A stretch of DNA of 64,000 nucleotides, from positions 124,001-188,000 of the forward strand of contig NZ_KL544010.1 of assembly GCF_000712165.1 (NCBI RefSeq), read 5' to 3'. The DNA is from Ureaplasma canigenitalium ATCC 51252 (GTDB lineage Bacteria; Bacillota_I; Bacilli_A; Mycoplasmatales; Mycoplasmoidaceae). A program made the position numbers and the translations under genes. A model generated the notes under the pieces. It was not told the DNA's origin and ran no database searches. It worked only from the letters and a program-made list of their open reading frames with translations. This document shows positions 63,731-64,000 of the stretch, in pieces (positions within the stretch are counted from its first letter, which is position 1; every line of letters begins with the position of its first letter).

Positions 63731-64000
63731 TTACTTAGTTGTTGGGGGAGTTTGTTGTGCTGGAGCTGGCTTAGCTGGAGCTGGTGATGAACCTGATGGA
63801 GTAGGTTGAGCAGAACTTTGCGACATACCAGAAGCGGTGTTATTACTGCTATTTGATGAAGCACCGGCGCTTGAAGAAGAACTTGTACTTGGAGCACTTG
63901 GAGTTGTTGGAACAGTAGGTGTTGGAGCTGGAGCTGGTTCTTTATCTTTAATAAAGAAACCAAATGCCGCAACCTTACCTGCATTATCACCTGTAAAGTC
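63731..64000 (-). CDS. Surface-type protein with Ser/Pro-rich tail, C-terminal part (5' end outside window)
   Basis: 89 residues visible before TAA 63731. The first part reads DFTGDNAGKVAAFGFFIKDK. The rest is low complexity: PAPAPTPTVPTTPSAPSTSS, SSNSSNN and APAKPAPAQQTPP. Such tails are typical of mycoplasmal surface lipoproteins and adhesin-like proteins, but no anchor or signal is seen here because the beginning is missing. A terminator follows. Confidence 0.7.
   Translation of the reverse strand, partial: DFTGDNAGKVAAFGFFIKDKEPAPAPTPTVPTTPSAPSTSSSSSAGASSNSSNNTASGMSQSSAQPTPSGSSPAPAKPAPAQQTPPTTK

Noticed and set aside
63715-63990. 91-codon minus-strand frame rich in Leu/Gln at the window end
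   Set aside because: Shifted shadow of the Ser/Pro-rich coding frame that ends at 63731, which has sensible surface-protein composition and a terminator.

Overview
This window comes from a wall-less bacterium of the class Mollicutes (Mycoplasma-type). Almost every long reading frame is interrupted by UGA and becomes continuous only when UGA is read as tryptophan (genetic code 4). The DNA is very A+T rich. Gene content fits as well: DnaE with a stand-alone 5'-3' exonuclease, lipoproteins with mycoplasmal lipoboxes, and mraZ-rsmH without peptidoglycan genes. I cannot name the species from sequence alone.

Layout. 1-885 is the end of a DNA methyltransferase plus an HNH nuclease. 943-15322 is a tightly packed housekeeping run: def (minus strand), then on the plus strand a membrane protein, fmt, a membrane protein, obg, nadE, a membrane protein, pheS, pheT, a small acidic protein, dnaE, a 5'-3' exonuclease, mutM and tRNA-Leu(CAA). 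Many of these genes overlap or abut. 15459-17497 holds three tandem paralogous SAM-dependent methyltransferases. 18080-20857 encodes a 925-residue surface protein with six repeats of about 95 residues. 20910-29881 (minus) holds a CcrM/HinfI-type methyltransferase with a decayed restriction gene, two paralogous surface proteins, and a C5-cytosine methyltransferase paired with an HNH nuclease. 30047-37747 (minus) contains an SF1 helicase, a gene in the usual FtsA-like position, rsmH, mraZ and a ComEC-like protein; ftsZ is not in its usual place. 37842-43322 (plus) contains der, gpsA, uvrC, a flavodoxin-fold protein and a choline-kinase-like protein.

43323-49018 is an accessory hot spot. It holds a foreign KilA-N gene that uses only TGG for Trp, a deleted copy of hsdM, an IS transposase remnant, an ssb pseudogene, and a type I modification locus (hsdM-hsdS). 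Simple repeats in that locus have put part of hsdM and hsdS out of frame. 49648-52226 holds plsY, a multi-pass membrane protein and a lipoprotein. 52367-56484 is a C5-methyltransferase followed 11 nt later by a large DUF262/DUF1524 (GmrSD-like) protein; an (AT)11 tract lies upstream. After it come an hsdS relic, a lipoprotein, rpsD, an EzrA-like protein, a type II restriction-modification pair (61-62 kb), a small membrane protein and the end of a Ser/Pro-rich surface protein.

The dominant theme beside the housekeeping operons is DNA modification and restriction: six separate modules plus relics in 64 kb. Several of these and several surface-protein genes carry short repeats placed where slippage would switch them. 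The candidates I rate highest are the hsdS GA-repeat switch, the C5-methyltransferase plus DUF262/DUF1524 pair, and the KilA-N island from a donor using the standard code.
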